Source: Methylococcaceae bacterium (GTDB lineage: Bacteria; Pseudomonadota; Gammaproteobacteria; Methylococcales; Methylomonadaceae). From it: DNA of 64,000 bases. Below the pieces are notes generated by a model. It was given only the letters and a program-made list of their open reading frames with translations. It was not told the origin of the DNA and did not search any database. Shown here piece after piece: positions 45,899-56,865 of the stretch. Location: NCBI GenBank assembly GCA_006844705.1, contig SPJS01000061.1:62001-126000 (forward strand), read 5' to 3'. Position numbers and translations under genes: made by a program. Numbering within the stretch: the stretch's first letter is position 1; every line of letters starts with the position of its first letter.

Positions 45899-47842
45899 AT
45901 GGAAAATATAACCTTACAACAGGAAAAGAACGACCATATTGCTAACCGAATTCTAAAGTTAAAGATTTTTTTTCTATCCTTTGCTTTAATCTTCTGCTTT
46001 GGATTATTTGTCAATTATTCACGTCCTGAAGTCTACCAAAACAGTGCCTTAATCTTAACAACAGCCCCCAAAGACATCGACCAGCCCGTCACAGAAATTG
46101 ACCTGCAGCATGTGACCATCCAAAAAAACAAATTTTTAAGTGCTGCAATTATTACAGAAACATTCAAATCACTCTCAGACTATCCCACCCTAATTTCTAT
46201 TAATTCATCCAAGGATTTAAGGGAGATGCTCAGTGTTAATTCTACTGAAGATACCAATATCATCACTCTCTATGCGCAAGGCCCTGAACCAGACATTTTA
46301 TATCTGATCATTAATACATGGGTAGATGTCTATCTGAAGTCTACGACAAAACACATCAAAGATTCGGTAGAGCAGTCCACACTTAAGCTGGAAAATGAAT
46401 TGCGGTTATTAGATGCTGAAGTCACGTCCAGTCATAATGAATTGGACACCTTTCGCAAGCATCACCACATTGACTCTACCGTTCGGGAAGAAAACACCTC
46501 GGCAGCCAAATTAAAAGGCTTGAGCAAGTCCCTGAACCACGCAAATGAAGACGTGGTAAAAGCAAAAGCCCACTTGGACTCAGTAAATTTAGCAATTGCC
46601 CGGGGTGATGTGGTTGTTCCGCAAAAAGATCAACGCACGTTGCATAATCTTGAACAAAGATATCAGGAATTAAAAGAACGATTAACTGAACTCGATAAAC
46701 AATACACGCGTCAATATCTGGCTTTACAACCCAGTTTACGTATTCTGCCTGACCAAATACAGCAACTGGAAAAAGAGATTTACAAAAAAAGACGTTTGGG
46801 GCAAAGAATTGTAAAAGATGAAGCCATCAGAAATTACGACTCAGCAAAACAGGTTGTTAAAGAAATAGAATATCAACTAGGCCAGCATAAACGCAAAGCT
46901 GCTGAATTTACCTCTACCTTTGAACGACATCAACAATTAATCAATAACCTGTCTTCATTAGAAGAATTACAACGCCAGACGCGAGAACGTCTAATCAAAA
47001 TAAAAAGTAAACAATTCACCAAATTTCCGCAAGTCAATGTTCTGGAACGAGCCAGCATTTCCGCCGAACAAATTGCTCCGAATTACCTTATAGGAACCTC
47101 AATTTCTTTTTTTATTGCGCTGATAATTTCTGGCCTGATTATTTGGCTTTATAACTTTTTAACACAACCTGAACTGGAAAGCAGAAATTATCTGGTCACA
47201 TTTCCTTCCTGGGTGAAGAAAGAAAGACCTCCCGTGCAGTTAAATCAATCAGATCGCAACCAGCCCATTATTGACCCTCCGGCAACCAAACATCTAAGTC
47301 AGAATTCACCAACAAAAATATTAAATCAAAAGCAAATTATCACTCTGCTGGAAGATAACGAAACGGATGTTCAACAATTGATTTATCTGCTGTTAAGTGG
47401 ACTGACGCTTGAAGAAATCAGTCAACTATCCCCTGACCAAATCAGACTTGAACATGACTGTATTGTTATCGATAGTGATAAACCTAGAAATGTCTCAATT
47501 GGCTCAAACCTGAAAACCATGCTTTCCAATCGACTGCAACAACTGTGGGATTATCCTCCCCAGCCAAATGAGGCTGATCTTTATGCCATGCTGCATTGCG
47601 CCAAGGAGAACGCCTCAATAGAAGATATCAGTGAAGCTAAACCATTAGATCAACAACTGAGATATACATATATCGATTATTTAGTCCGTCAGGGGCTTAA
47701 GCTATCCCATTTATCTCAAATTGTCGGTGATGTATCAGACCATGAGATGAATATATTTTCCAAGCTATCCTCTGCCGATTCGAAAAAAGGCATCAAGGAT
47801 ATCTATATTATTTACCCTTTATGTGAAGTCCCTCTGCAATAG
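45899..47842 (+). CDS. Wzz/GumC-like protein with C-terminal degenerate tyrosine-recombinase-like domain
   Basis: 647 residues. Membrane helix 1 is at about 20-40, a periplasmic region with long coiled coils (about 150-365) follows, then the Wzz/GumC-type segment NVLERASISAEQIAPNY and helix 2 at about 396-421. This is the layout of polysaccharide co-polymerases that set chain length. The C-terminus (about 470-647) is cytoplasmic and unusual: LLLSGLTLEEISQLSPDQIR then DQQLRYTYIDYLVRQGLKLS echo the two conserved blocks of tyrosine recombinases, with the first catalytic Arg, the HxxR His, the LGH His and the Tyr replaced. No glycan genes adjoin. The recombinase likeness is by eye. Confidence 0.75.
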   Translation: MENITLQQEKNDHIANRILKLKIFFLSFALIFCFGLFVNYSRPEVYQNSALILTTAPKDIDQPVTEIDLQHVTIQKNKFLSAAIITETFKSLSDYPTLISINSSKDLREMLSVNSTEDTNIITLYAQGPEPDILYLIINTWVDVYLKSTTKHIKDSVEQSTLKLENELRLLDAEVTSSHNELDTFRKHHHIDSTVREENTSAAKLKGLSKSLNHANEDVVKAKAHLDSVNLAIARGDVVVPQKDQRTLHNLEQRYQELKERLTELDKQYTRQYLALQPSLRILPDQIQQLEKEIYKKRRLGQRIVKDEAIRNYDSAKQVVKEIEYQLGQHKRKAAEFTSTFERHQQLINNLSSLEELQRQTRERLIKIKSKQFTKFPQVNVLERASISAEQIAPNYLIGTSISFFIALIISGLIIWLYNFLTQPELESRNYLVTFPSWVKKERPPVQLNQSDRNQPIIDPPATKHLSQNSPTKILNQKQIITLLEDNETDVQQLIYLLLSGLTLEEISQLSPDQIRLEHDCIVIDSDKPRNVSIGSNLKTMLSNRLQQLWDYPPQPNEADLYAMLHCAKENASIEDISEAKPLDQQLRYTYIDYLVRQGLKLSHLSQIVGDVSDHEMNIFSKLSSADSKKGIKDIYIIYPLCEVPLQ

Positions 47843-47847
47843 CCTGA

Positions 47848-48084
47848 TTATTTCCGGGCGCAAGATTCCAAACGGATAATTTCCTGTTCAATGCTATTAT
47901 CCGGCATCATCTCTCCTGCCCGGCGATACCAATATTGAGCATTTGATACATCCCCTTCCAGACGGTGCAGACAGGCATGGATCAAGCAGGACAGCTTGTC
48001 TGAATACGGCTGAACCGCCTCGTGCGCTTCATCCCATTCGCCTGCTTTGAGCAGTTCCATGACCCGTGGGTGATTACAACACAT
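47848..48084 (-). CDS. Small TPR-like protein of unknown function
   Basis: 78 residues, helical, with HPRVMELLKAGEWDEAHEAV and LEGDVSNAQYWYRRAGE, which look like two TPR/Sel1-like helix pairs. An N-terminal CC pair and further cysteines are present. It begins at the last base of uvrB, so it is translated with it. Role unknown. Confidence 0.7.
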   Translation of the reverse strand: MCCNHPRVMELLKAGEWDEAHEAVQPYSDKLSCLIHACLHRLEGDVSNAQYWYRRAGEMMPDNSIEQEIIRLESCARK

Positions 48085-50093
48085 TACACCACGACCTCTG
48101 CTTGTAATAATTTGATTTCATCGCGGACTTTTGCAGCCTCTTCAAATTCAAGATTACTGGCATGTTTATACATCTGATTTTCCAGTTGTTTGAGTTTTTT
48201 TGCCAGTTGTTTGGGTGACAGACTTTTATATTCAGCTGCAGCCTCTGCAACTTTGACCGCATGTTGTAAGTTCTGACTACCCTTTGAGCCAGGGATCGTC
48301 AATTCCAGAATATCGGTGACTGATTTAAGCACCGTTTTCGGCACGATATTATTCTGCTGATTAAACAACACCTGTTTTTCCCGGCGACGTTCCGTTTCAT
48401 CAATCGCCTTTCGCATGGATTGCGTCACTCTGTCGCCATACAGAATAGCTTTACCATTTTCATTTCGCGCCGCACGACCGATGGTCTGAACCAATGATGT
48501 TAATGAACGCAAAAAACCCTCCTTGTCCGCATCCAGTATCGCTACCAATGACACCTCAGGAATATCCAGCCCTTCCCTCAGCAAATTGATACCCACCAGG
48601 ACATCAAAATGCCCCAAGCGCAAATCACGGATAATTTCTACCCGTTCCACCGTATCAATATCAGAATGCAGATATCTCACTTTTACATCATGTTCCATTA
48701 GATAATCCGTCAAGTCTTCAGACATGCGTTTGGTTAACGTCGTCACCAATACCCGTTCCTGGCGTTTAACCCGCAAAGTGATCTCGGATAACAAATCATC
48801 CACCTGAGTAGTGGCTGGGCGCACTTCAACCACCGGGTCTAGTAAGCCTGTCGGCCTGACCACTTGTTCTACAAATACACCAGAATGTTCCTTTTCATAG
48901 GTACTCGGTGTGGCTGACACATAAATCCGCTGCGATGTACGCATATCGAATTCTTCAAATTTCAATGGTCGGTTATCCAATGCAGAAGGCAACCTGAAAC
49001 CATATTCAACCAATGTTTCCTTGCGCGAGCGATCACCCTTATACATCGCGCCGATTTGCGGAACGGTGACATGGCTTTCGTCAATAAATACCAGCGAATC
49101 ATCCGGCAGATAATCAAACATCGTCGGTGGCGACTCGCCTGCTGCACGACCTGAAAGATAACGTGAATAATTTTCAATCCCTGAGCAATATCCCACTTCA
49201 AGAATCATTTCAATATCAAACAAGGTACGCTGTTCCAGCCGTTGGGCTTCCACCAGTTTATTGACCGAACGCAACTGTTCAAGCCGTTCCACCAGTTCAA
49301 GCTTGATGGATTCGACTGCACTCAGCAATGTTTCTCGCGGTGTCACATAGTGGTTTTTTGGGTACACCGTAAAACGCGCCACCCGATGAATCACTTCGCC
49401 AGTTAACGGATCAAACATGGACATGCGTTCTATTTCGTCATCAAACATTTCGATGCGCAGCGCTTGTTCTTCCGATTCAGCAGGGAAAATATCTATCACA
49501 TCACCTCTGACCCGGTACGTTGCACGGCGTAATTCGGTATCATTGCGGGTATATTGCATTTCGGCAAGCCGGCGCAGAATGTCGCGTTGCTTGATCAAAT
49601 CGCCCCGCACCAGGTGCAACACCATTTTGAAATAGGATTCCGGTTCGCCCAGGCCATAAATGGCGGATACCGTCGCCACCACGATCGTATCTCTGCGCTC
49701 GATCAAGGCCTTGGTTGCCGATAGCCGCATTTGCTCGATATGTTCATTAAGCGAGGCATCCTTGTCGATAAAAGTGTCTGATGCAGGTACATAGGCTTCT
49801 GGCTGATAATAATCGTAATAGGAGACAAAATATTCCACGCTGTTTTCAGGAAAAAACTCTTTCATCTCGCCATAAAGCTGAGCTGCCAATGTCTTGTTCG
49901 GCGCCATGATCATTGCAGGGCGCTGGGTTTTCTGGATGACATTGGCCATGGTAAAGGTCTTGCCTGAACCGGTTACACCCAACAGGGTTTGATGTAACTC
50001 GCCATCCTGTAAACCATCCACCAGCTGGTTGATGGCGGTGGGCTGATCACCGGCAGGTTGATATCGACTTTGGATTTTAAATTCTTTTTTCAC
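48084..50093 (-). CDS. uvrB: UvrABC excinuclease subunit B
   Basis: 669 residues. Walker A is GVTGSGKTF near residue 40, the beta-hairpin that inserts into damaged DNA is around [21 protein letters not shown] is the Walker B box, and the final UvrC-binding UVR motif is [18 protein letters not shown]. It verifies lesions in nucleotide excision repair. Start codon is GTG without a clear Shine-Dalgarno sequence, but [20 protein letters not shown] aligns with the family start. Confidence 0.98.
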   Translation of the reverse strand: MKKEFKIQSRYQPAGDQPTAINQLVDGLQDGELHQTLLGVTGSGKTFTMANVIQKTQRPAMIMAPNKTLAAQLYGEMKEFFPENSVEYFVSYYDYYQPEAYVPASDTFIDKDASLNEHIEQMRLSATKALIERRDTIVVATVSAIYGLGEPESYFKMVLHLVRGDLIKQRDILRRLAEMQYTRNDTELRRATYRVRGDVIDIFPAESEEQALRIEMFDDEIERMSMFDPLTGEVIHRVARFTVYPKNHYVTPRETLLSAVESIKLELVERLEQLRSVNKLVEAQRLEQRTLFDIEMILEVGYCSGIENYSRYLSGRAAGESPPTMFDYLPDDSLVFIDESHVTVPQIGAMYKGDRSRKETLVEYGFRLPSALDNRPLKFEEFDMRTSQRIYVSATPSTYEKEHSGVFVEQVVRPTGLLDPVVEVRPATTQVDDLLSEITLRVKRQERVLVTTLTKRMSEDLTDYLMEHDVKVRYLHSDIDTVERVEIIRDLRLGHFDVLVGINLLREGLDIPEVSLVAILDADKEGFLRSLTSLVQTIGRAARNENGKAILYGDRVTQSMRKAIDETERRREKQVLFNQQNNIVPKTVLKSVTDILELTIPGSKGSQNLQHAVKVAEAAAEYKSLSPKQLAKKLKQLENQMYKHASNLEFEEAAKVRDEIKLLQAEVVV

Positions 50094-50179
50094 TTAAATG
50101 ATTAAAAATGTGTGCAAGCGACAATTATACAATTTGGGTATAATAAAGAGTTATTTAAGATTTTTCATGTAAGGATATT

Positions 50180-51361
50180 ATGGTAATACAACTCTCAGAC
50201 AGGGTTAAAGCAGTCAAACCCTCACCTACCCTGGCAATCACAGCAAGAGCAGCTGAAATGCGTGCTGCAGGCAAGGATATTATCGGACTTGGCGCAGGCG
50301 AACCAGACTTTGATACACCTGATCATATCAAAGCTGCTGCTATCAAAGCTTTGGATAATGGATACACAAAATATACTGCCGTTGACGGGTTGCCTGGTCT
50401 GAAAAAAGCCATTATCAACAAGTTCAAAAATGATAATGGTTTTGATTATGAAGCCAATCAAATCCTTGTTTCATGTGGAGGCAAACAAAGTTTCTATAAT
50501 CTTGCTCAGGCATTGTTAAATCCAGGTGATGAAGTCATCATCCCTGCCCCGTACTGGGTATCTTATCCGGATATGACATTATTGGCCGACGGCGTACCCG
50601 TGATTGTTGAGTCTACTCAGGCGCAAAATTTCAAAATTACTGCCAAGCAACTGGAAGCCGCTATTACCGACAAAACCCGTCTGTTTGTCATCAACAGCCC
50701 ATCCAACCCGACTGGTGTCGCCTACTCTTTGGACGAATTGCAAGCATTGGGTGAGGTATTACGTAAACATCCTGACATCATCATCGCTACCGATGATATG
50801 TACGAACACATTCTTTGGCAAAAAGGCAGCTTTGTAAATATCCTGAATGCCAACCCGGATTTGTATGATCGCACCATGGTATTGAATGGTGTCTCCAAAG
50901 CGTATTCAATGACTGGCTGGCGTATTGGCTATGCAGCGGGCCCTGCACAAATCATTGGCGCGATGAAGAAAATCCAGTCGCAAAGCACATCCAATCCAAC
51001 GTCAATCTCACAATGGGCTTCAGAAGAAGCGATTACCGGTGATCAGTCCTGCATTGATACCATGATGGTTGAGTTCAAAAAACGCCATGACTTTGTTGTT
51101 GAAGAATTAAATAAAATTGATGGCATAGACTGTCTGTCCACAGACGGAACATTTTATGTATTCCCAAATGTAGATGGCGTCATCACAAAACTGGATGGTA
51201 TAGACTCCGATCTTGATTTTGCTGAATACCTCATCGAAAATGCCGGCGTTGCACTGGTGCCCGGTACCGCGTTTGGTTGCCCCGGCCATGCCAGAATATC
51301 TATCGCGACCAGCATGGAAAATCTGTCCAATGCGATAGCGCGTATCAAACAAGCGATATAA
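50180..51361 (+). CDS. aspC: Aspartate aminotransferase (class I, Ib subgroup)
   Basis: 393 residues, a PLP enzyme of fold type I. Key residues: DIIGLGAGEPDFDTP at the N-terminus, NSPSNPTG, the PLP-binding lysine in NGVSKAYSMTGWRIGY and the substrate-binding Arg in HARISIATS. It converts aspartate and 2-oxoglutarate to oxaloacetate and glutamate; some members also act on prephenate. AAGGAT precedes the ATG. Divergent from uvrB. Confidence 0.95.
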   Translation: MVIQLSDRVKAVKPSPTLAITARAAEMRAAGKDIIGLGAGEPDFDTPDHIKAAAIKALDNGYTKYTAVDGLPGLKKAIINKFKNDNGFDYEANQILVSCGGKQSFYNLAQALLNPGDEVIIPAPYWVSYPDMTLLADGVPVIVESTQAQNFKITAKQLEAAITDKTRLFVINSPSNPTGVAYSLDELQALGEVLRKHPDIIIATDDMYEHILWQKGSFVNILNANPDLYDRTMVLNGVSKAYSMTGWRIGYAAGPAQIIGAMKKIQSQSTSNPTSISQWASEEAITGDQSCIDTMMVEFKKRHDFVVEELNKIDGIDCLSTDGTFYVFPNVDGVITKLDGIDSDLDFAEYLIENAGVALVPGTAFGCPGHARISIATSMENLSNAIARIKQAI

Positions 51362-51373
51362 CGACTGTTATTC

Positions 51374-51410
51374 AGGTATTTCAGGATACATCATTAGTCT
51401 TGAAATACCT
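51374..51410. terminator. Terminator-like hairpin between aspC and nhaD
   Basis: AGGTATTTCA (51374-51383) pairs perfectly with TGAAATACCT (51401-51410), loop 17 bases, with CGTTT following on the plus strand. It serves the convergent ends of aspC and nhaD. Confidence 0.6.
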
Positions 51411-51425
51411 CGTTTAAACGTCAAA

Positions 51426-52826
51426 TCAATTGATCCACATATGCACAGCAATACTTGCTGCATAGCCTAATGCAATAACAGGCGACCATTTCAAGTGACT
51501 AAAAAAGGTATATTGCCCCTTGGTCTGTCCCATTAAGGCAACACCAGCGGCTGAACCAATGGACAACAGGCTTCCTCCCACACCGGCAGTTAATGTTACC
51601 AGCAACCATTGTTGATGATCCATTTCAGGGTGCATCGTCAATACCGCAAACATTACCGGAATATTATCCACGATTGCTGACAGCACACCGACAATGATAT
51701 TAGCTACCGTCGGCCCGAGTTCGCCATAAATCATGTCGGACGTTAATTCCAGATAGCCGATAAAGCCCAGACCACCTACCGACAAGATGATGCCATAGAA
51801 AAAAAACAGGGTATCCCACTCGGCATGGGCGATTTTCTGGAAGACATCGAAGCTGTAGGGATCTTCAGATGTGGATGATCCAGGGGGCAATTCGGTGTCA
51901 TCATTCCATCCCTGAGATTTCAAATCCAACAAATAACCATACAATTTAAGATAGGCCAGCCCGGTCATCATGCCGTATACCGGTGGAATATGCAGAAAAT
52001 TATGAAAGCAGATGGCGGTAGCAATGGTCGCTAAAAAAAGATAAACGATGATGATGCCACCATACTTCAATGCATTTTGGTTAATCACGCAAAACTGGGG
52101 CGACCCTTCCGGCAAGGCAAACTGCATAATGGCTGCCGGAATAACAAAATTGATGACCGACGGTAAAAATAATGCGAAGAAATCCCAAAACTCTATGATG
52201 CCTCTTTGCCACACCATAAGCGTGGTAATGTCACCAAATGGACTGAACGCTCCGCCTGCATTGGCTGCCACTACAACATTAATACTGCAAATGGATACCA
52301 GCTTTGCACTGCCGTCAGCCACCGCCAGAATGACGGCACACATGATGAGTGCGGTCGTCAGGTTATCAGCGATTGGTGAAATAAAAAACGCCAGAATCCC
52401 CGTCAACCAGAATAATGACCGATAACTCAACCCTTTGCTTATCAACCAGTCACGCAAAGCCTCAAACACACCGCGCTCCAGCATCGCATTGATGTAGGTC
52501 ATTGCCACCAGCAAAAAAAAGAATAACTCGGTGTATTCCAGAAAATTATGCCGTATCCCGGCTTCCACCATCGGAGACAAACCTTTTTGCGCATAGGCCA
52601 GCGCGATCAGAACCCAGATCACCCCTGCAGCAAGGAGTACCGGCTTGGATTTTTTTAAATGGATTTTTTCTTCCAGGATAACCAGCACATAAGCAAAGCC
52701 AAACACACCTAATGACAGTAACCCGACCCAGCTTTGCGTCAGGTCAAGGGGGTGCTGAATTGTTTCGGCTGCATCGGCAATGCCTGGAAAAATAACGGCA
52801 AACAAACAAAAACTAAAGCTCCGCAT
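51426..52826 (-). CDS. nhaD: Na+/H+ antiporter NhaD
   Basis: 466 residues, about 12 hydrophobic segments, preceded by a signal-like helix. Family-typical segments: NFLEYTELFFFLLVAMTYINAM, FFISPIADNLTTALIMCAVI, CSINVVVAANAGGAFSPFGDITTLMVW and GVLSAIVDNIPVMFAVL. NhaD belongs to the ion transporter superfamily and expels Na+ in exchange for H+, especially in marine or alkaline-tolerant bacteria. The NTTNANA-like polar residues (Asp-Asn pairs in the helices) are intact. Monocistronic. Confidence 0.94.
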   Translation of the reverse strand: MRSFSFCLFAVIFPGIADAAETIQHPLDLTQSWVGLLSLGVFGFAYVLVILEEKIHLKKSKPVLLAAGVIWVLIALAYAQKGLSPMVEAGIRHNFLEYTELFFFLLVAMTYINAMLERGVFEALRDWLISKGLSYRSLFWLTGILAFFISPIADNLTTALIMCAVILAVADGSAKLVSICSINVVVAANAGGAFSPFGDITTLMVWQRGIIEFWDFFALFLPSVINFVIPAAIMQFALPEGSPQFCVINQNALKYGGIIIVYLFLATIATAICFHNFLHIPPVYGMMTGLAYLKLYGYLLDLKSQGWNDDTELPPGSSTSEDPYSFDVFQKIAHAEWDTLFFFYGIILSVGGLGFIGYLELTSDMIYGELGPTVANIIVGVLSAIVDNIPVMFAVLTMHPEMDHQQWLLVTLTAGVGGSLLSIGSAAGVALMGQTKGQYTFFSHLKWSPVIALGYAASIAVHMWIN

Positions 52827-52907
52827 TTAATCCCTTAACTCGAATAAACATTCCTTGTAACATTTTATAGCCCATCTTTTCAAATGAAATGGTCACTCCA
52901 CCTGGCG

Positions 52908-53690
52908 TTACGAGGTCGCAGGAATGTTATCCGGATCCATTTCCGGGTTTTCATGTAACCAGTTGATCAACTCCAACGAGCCATCCTGATGTTCCACAAT
53001 GGCGGTACAGCTTTCCACGAAATCGCCGGTATTCACATATAAAAATTCATCGATATTTTTTATTTCGGCATGATGAATATGCCCACAGATAACACCATCC
53101 AGCCCTTCAGTTTTGAGTGTAGACACTATGCTCTCCTCATAATCAGAAATGAACTGCACGATATTTTTTACTTTATATTTAATAAATTGCGCTAATGAAA
53201 AATGTGAGCTTACACCGCATAATTTTCTGACGGCACGTATCACTCTATTCAGTTCAATCAAGAAATCATACCCGGCACTGCCCAGTTTGGCTACCCAACG
53301 ATGGTATTGCGCAATCGTGTCATACTCGTCACCATGCACAACCAAAAAACGCTTACCTGCCGCAGTGGTGTGATAATCAGCATTTTTAACGACAATATCG
53401 CCAAACACGTATTTATCATATTCTCTGACATTTTCATCGTGGTTACCCGGCACATAAATCACCTGCGTACCATGCCGTGCCTTACGCAAAATTTTCTGGA
53501 TCACCGTGTTGTGAGACGTTGGCCAGAACATTTTCTTAGACAACGCCCAGAAATCGATGATATCCCCCACCAGATAAAGCTTCTCGCTTTCATTATATTT
53601 TAAGAAATCAAGCAACACATCTGCCTGACATTGTGTTGAACCAATATGCAGATCAGAAATCCAGATCGTCCGATAGGACTTCACTTCCAT
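52908..53690 (-). CDS. UDP-2,3-diacylglucosamine diphosphatase-like metallophosphoesterase (LpxH type)
   Basis: 260 residues with the calcineurin-like metal motifs WISDLHIGS, LVGDIIDFW, VPGNHDENV, VVHGDEYD and CGHIHHAEI. This set, and the GDIIDFW spacing, fits LpxH-like enzymes that release lipid X from UDP-2,3-diacylglucosamine in lipid A synthesis; it is nearer to the longer LpxH2-type proteins, so other phosphodiester substrates remain possible. It lies between nhaD and ruvB, same strand, with gaps. Confidence 0.88.
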   Translation of the reverse strand: MEVKSYRTIWISDLHIGSTQCQADVLLDFLKYNESEKLYLVGDIIDFWALSKKMFWPTSHNTVIQKILRKARHGTQVIYVPGNHDENVREYDKYVFGDIVVKNADYHTTAAGKRFLVVHGDEYDTIAQYHRWVAKLGSAGYDFLIELNRVIRAVRKLCGVSSHFSLAQFIKYKVKNIVQFISDYEESIVSTLKTEGLDGVICGHIHHAEIKNIDEFLYVNTGDFVESCTAIVEHQDGSLELINWLHENPEMDPDNIPATS

Positions 53691-53725
53691 TAGCCTTCCC
53701 CTATGATTTTAAAAAGGTAAATGAA

Positions 53726-53752
53726 GAGATTTCAGCTTAACTATCAAATCTC
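53726..53752 (-). terminator. Possible terminator after ruvB
   Basis: GAGATTT (53726-53732) pairs with AAATCTC (53746-53752). On the minus strand, downstream of ruvB, it is followed by TTCATTTACCTTTTT. Short stem, so moderate support. Confidence 0.4.
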
Positions 53753-53875
53753 ATTATTATTTTTGTATCAAACAGGCTAAATTACCTAGCCTATGCATCA
53801 GAAATTACCCGGACGCATCATTCAACACCCTCTGAGAGTTGTCAAGCTAAATCACTCGTAAAATACGCAATGAAA

Positions 53876-54913
53876 CTAAAGATCAAACACATCTTTATTT
53901 GCACTATTCTCAGTCGGTGCCTTCAAACCAAAATGTACATAGGCCTTATTAGTTACCACCCGGCCACGCGGTGTGCGCATCAAAAAGCCCTGTTGCAATA
54001 AATAAGGTTCAAGAACATCTTCAATGGTCCCGCGCTCTTCACTGATCGATGCAGCCAGTGTATCCAGCCCTACCGGGCCACCATCAAAATGCTCAATCAT
54101 CGACATTAACAGTTTCCTGTCCAGCGCATCAAAACCGTTCTCGTCAATTTTCAACATTTTCAAGGCCTGATTTGCAATATCGCGGTTAACTGTACCATCC
54201 CCTTTAACTTCGGCAAAATCACGGACCCGGCGCAACAAACGATTGGCAATCCGCGGCGTACCTCTGGACCGCCTGGCCACTTCATTTGCCCCGTCGTTTT
54301 CCATCGATACACCCAGTAATCGTGCAGAACGCATGACGATGCGGGTCAGCTCCTCCACACTGTAAAATTCCAGGCGCTGTACAATACCGAAGCGGTCGCG
54401 TAACGGTGACGTCAACAGACCCGCTCGCGTGGTGGCACCAATCAGCGTGAAAGGCGGCAATTCCAGTTTGATTGAACGTGCCGCCGGGCCTTCACCAATC
54501 ATGATATCTATCTGGTAGTCTTCCATCGCCGGATACAAGACTTCCTCAACGGCAGGATTCAGACGGTGAATTTCATCAATAAACAACACATCATGCGCTT
54601 CCAGATTAGTCAGCAAGGCAGCCAAATCACCTGCTTTATCCAATACTGGGCCGGACGTCTGGCGAATACTCACTCCCATTTCGGTGGCAATGATATTGGC
54701 CAGTGTGGTTTTCCCCAACCCCGGTGGGCCAAAAATCAACACATGATCCAGAGCTTCTGCACGGGACAAGGTGGCCTTGATGAAAATGTCCATTTGCATG
54801 CAAAGCTCTTTTTGGCCGACATAATCAGCCAGCCGTTTGGGGCGAATGGCCCTGTCCTGCCTTTCTTCGTCAGAACTGCCTTGGGCAGAAATCATGCGGT
54901 CGCTTTCAATCAT
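53876..54913 (-). CDS. ruvB: Holliday junction branch migration helicase RuvB
   Basis: 345 residues, AAA+ ATPase. Walker [12 protein letters not shown], Walker [10 protein letters not shown], sensor 1 GATTRAG and the arginine finger in SPLRDRFG; the winged helix at the end reads [18 protein letters not shown] and RTPRGR. It drives branch migration with RuvA. The start overlaps the ruvA stop codon by 4 bases. Confidence 0.98.
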   Translation of the reverse strand: MIESDRMISAQGSSDEERQDRAIRPKRLADYVGQKELCMQMDIFIKATLSRAEALDHVLIFGPPGLGKTTLANIIATEMGVSIRQTSGPVLDKAGDLAALLTNLEAHDVLFIDEIHRLNPAVEEVLYPAMEDYQIDIMIGEGPAARSIKLELPPFTLIGATTRAGLLTSPLRDRFGIVQRLEFYSVEELTRIVMRSARLLGVSMENDGANEVARRSRGTPRIANRLLRRVRDFAEVKGDGTVNRDIANQALKMLKIDENGFDALDRKLLMSMIEHFDGGPVGLDTLAASISEERGTIEDVLEPYLLQQGFLMRTPRGRVVTNKAYVHFGLKAPTENSANKDVFDL

Positions 54914-55518
54914 TTCGCCACCCCTTGCAAGGCGAGACGTATCATCTCCTCACAAGCCAAGTCATCCGTCGCGACCACTTGCACCATGCGACTGGCTTCG
55001 TTGGGTTTATAACCCAGAGCACACAAGGCGGTAATCGCTTCCTGTTTTGGACTGGCACTGACCCTGCCTGAAATCAGGGTGTCAGGTAATGTGGACCTGT
55101 CGTTATCATCTTCCAGACTGGGTAAACGATCGCGCATTTCAATGATCAACCGCTCAGCTGTTTTTTTGCCTACGCCAGGTAAACGCACCAGCGCCTGGGT
55201 ATCACTGTTTTGAATACACTGATGAAATTCTTCGGCACTTTGACCGGACAAAATAGTTAATGCCAACTTCGGCCCTACACCATTCACTTTGATCAGGGTT
55301 CGGAACATCAGGCGATCTTGTTCAGCCGCAAAGCCAAACAGGATTTGTGCATCCTCACGCACAACCAGGTGGGTGTGCAAGCGGACTTCTTCGCCTATTG
55401 CCGGTAGTGCATAAAACGTGGTCATCGGCGCATCCACTTCATAGCCCACGCCTTGGACATCAAGTACCAGTTGAGGAGGAGCTTTGGCAATCAATTTACC
55501 GCGAAGAAATCCAATCAT
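54910..55518 (-). CDS. ruvA: Holliday junction DNA helicase RuvA
   Basis: 202 residues: N-terminal OB fold ([20 protein letters not shown]), two helix-hairpin-helix motifs ([16 protein letters not shown] and [19 protein letters not shown]), and the C-terminal RuvB-binding domain ([20 protein letters not shown]). It forms the tetramer that holds four-way junctions. It overlaps both ruvC and ruvB by 4 bases. Confidence 0.98.
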   Translation of the reverse strand: MIGFLRGKLIAKAPPQLVLDVQGVGYEVDAPMTTFYALPAIGEEVRLHTHLVVREDAQILFGFAAEQDRLMFRTLIKVNGVGPKLALTILSGQSAEEFHQCIQNSDTQALVRLPGVGKKTAERLIIEMRDRLPSLEDDNDRSTLPDTLISGRVSASPKQEAITALCALGYKPNEASRMVQVVATDDLACEEMIRLALQGVAK

Positions 55519-56012
55519 GATATTTTCTGTTGCAGACGTTGTTCAGTTTGTTGATGATGAATATGACACAGACATACGCCCAATGCATCTCCTGCATCCG
55601 CCTGTAATTCTCCCTGCAAGTTCAACAGGATTTTGACCATATGTTGCACCTGCTTTTTATCTGCATTGCCCTTGCCTACCAGGGCCTGCTTGATCTGGCG
55701 CGCGGCATATTCAAACACCGGCAAACCCTGGTTCATGCCGGCACAAATCGCGGCCCCCCGTGCCTGCCCAAGCTTCAATGCGGAATCGGCATTCTTGTGC
55801 ATAAACACCTGTTCAATCGCCATTTGCTGCGGTTGATGCAGTTCGACGACTTCGCTGACCCCCTGAAAAATCTGATGCAATCGGGCAGGAAAATCATCGG
55901 CAACCACTTTTATGCTACCGCTGGCGATATAGCGTTGTGTATTCTGAGTCACGTCCACCACGCCATAGCCGGTGATTCTGGAACCAGGGTCTATGCCTAG
56001 AATTCGAGTCAC
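55515..56012 (-). CDS. ruvC: Holliday junction resolvase RuvC
   Basis: 165 residues, RNase H-like nuclease. Catalytic acidic residues lie in [14 protein letters not shown] (Asp7), [20 protein letters not shown] (Glu) and [15 protein letters not shown] (two Asp). It cuts junctions symmetrically. First of the ruvCAB genes; yebC is 32 bases upstream on the same strand. Confidence 0.98.
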   Translation of the reverse strand: MTRILGIDPGSRITGYGVVDVTQNTQRYIASGSIKVVADDFPARLHQIFQGVSEVVELHQPQQMAIEQVFMHKNADSALKLGQARGAAICAGMNQGLPVFEYAARQIKQALVGKGNADKKQVQHMVKILLNLQGELQADAGDALGVCLCHIHHQQTEQRLQQKIS

Positions 56013-56044
56013 TCAGCAGACGCTACGGATAGAGGGGGGAATAA

Positions 56045-56794
56045 TCAGGCGTCCCCCATTGAATTCATGATTTCATCACTGATATCTGCATTGGTATAGA
56101 CGGCCTGTACATCATCCAGATCTTCCAGACGATCCACCAGACGCAACATCTTTTCTGCCGCTGCTGTATCCAGTTCAGTTTTATTGTCCGCCTGCATGGT
56201 GACTGCCGAATTTTCCGGTTCAAAACCGGCTTCAATCATGGTTTCTTTTACGGCCAGATAGTCTTCCGGTGAAGTTAAGACATCCACAGAACCATCATCG
56301 TGGGTCACAATATCATCTGCGCCTGCTTCCATCGCCGCTTCCATTACCGCATCTTCGTCTACTGCAGCAGAGTAGCTGATGATGCCTACTTTATTAAACA
56401 TATAGGCGACAGACCCATCTGTCCCCAGATTACCACCCGCTTTGGTAAACGCATGCCGCACTTCAGCCACCGTACGATTGCGGTTATCGCTGAGGCAATC
56501 AACCAACACCGCCGTTCCCCCAGGACCATAGCCTTCATAGCGAATGTCCTCATAATTCACACCATCCAGTGCGCCGATGGCTTTCTTGATGGTGTTATCT
56601 ATCGTATCGCGCTTCATATTGGCACCCAGCGCTTTATCTATAGCTGAGCGCAATGCCGGATTATTGGTCGGATCCGCTCCCTTTTTTGCTGCGACAGTTA
56701 TCTCGCGAATCAATTTGGTAAAAATCTTGCCACGCTTGGCATCCTGCGCACCTTTACGGTGTCTTATATTTGCCCACTTACTGTGTCCTGCCAT
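56045..56794 (-). CDS. yebC: YebC/PmpR family translation or transcription regulator
   Basis: 249 residues, normal length. The start [30 protein letters not shown] and [22 protein letters not shown] are hallmark sequences. Family members have been described as DNA-binding regulators and more recently as translation factors for proline-rich sequences. It commonly precedes ruvC, as here, and is likely cotranscribed with ruvCAB. Confidence 0.97.
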   Translation of the reverse strand: MAGHSKWANIRHRKGAQDAKRGKIFTKLIREITVAAKKGADPTNNPALRSAIDKALGANMKRDTIDNTIKKAIGALDGVNYEDIRYEGYGPGGTAVLVDCLSDNRNRTVAEVRHAFTKAGGNLGTDGSVAYMFNKVGIISYSAAVDEDAVMEAAMEAGADDIVTHDDGSVDVLTSPEDYLAVKETMIEAGFEPENSAVTMQADNKTELDTAAAEKMLRLVDRLEDLDDVQAVYTNADISDEIMNSMGDA

Positions 56795-56865
56795 TGTCTA
56801 TCTCTAATACAATAAAACTGAATCGCTCCATTATAATCCAGAATGCGTGTGGAATCCGTGAATCA

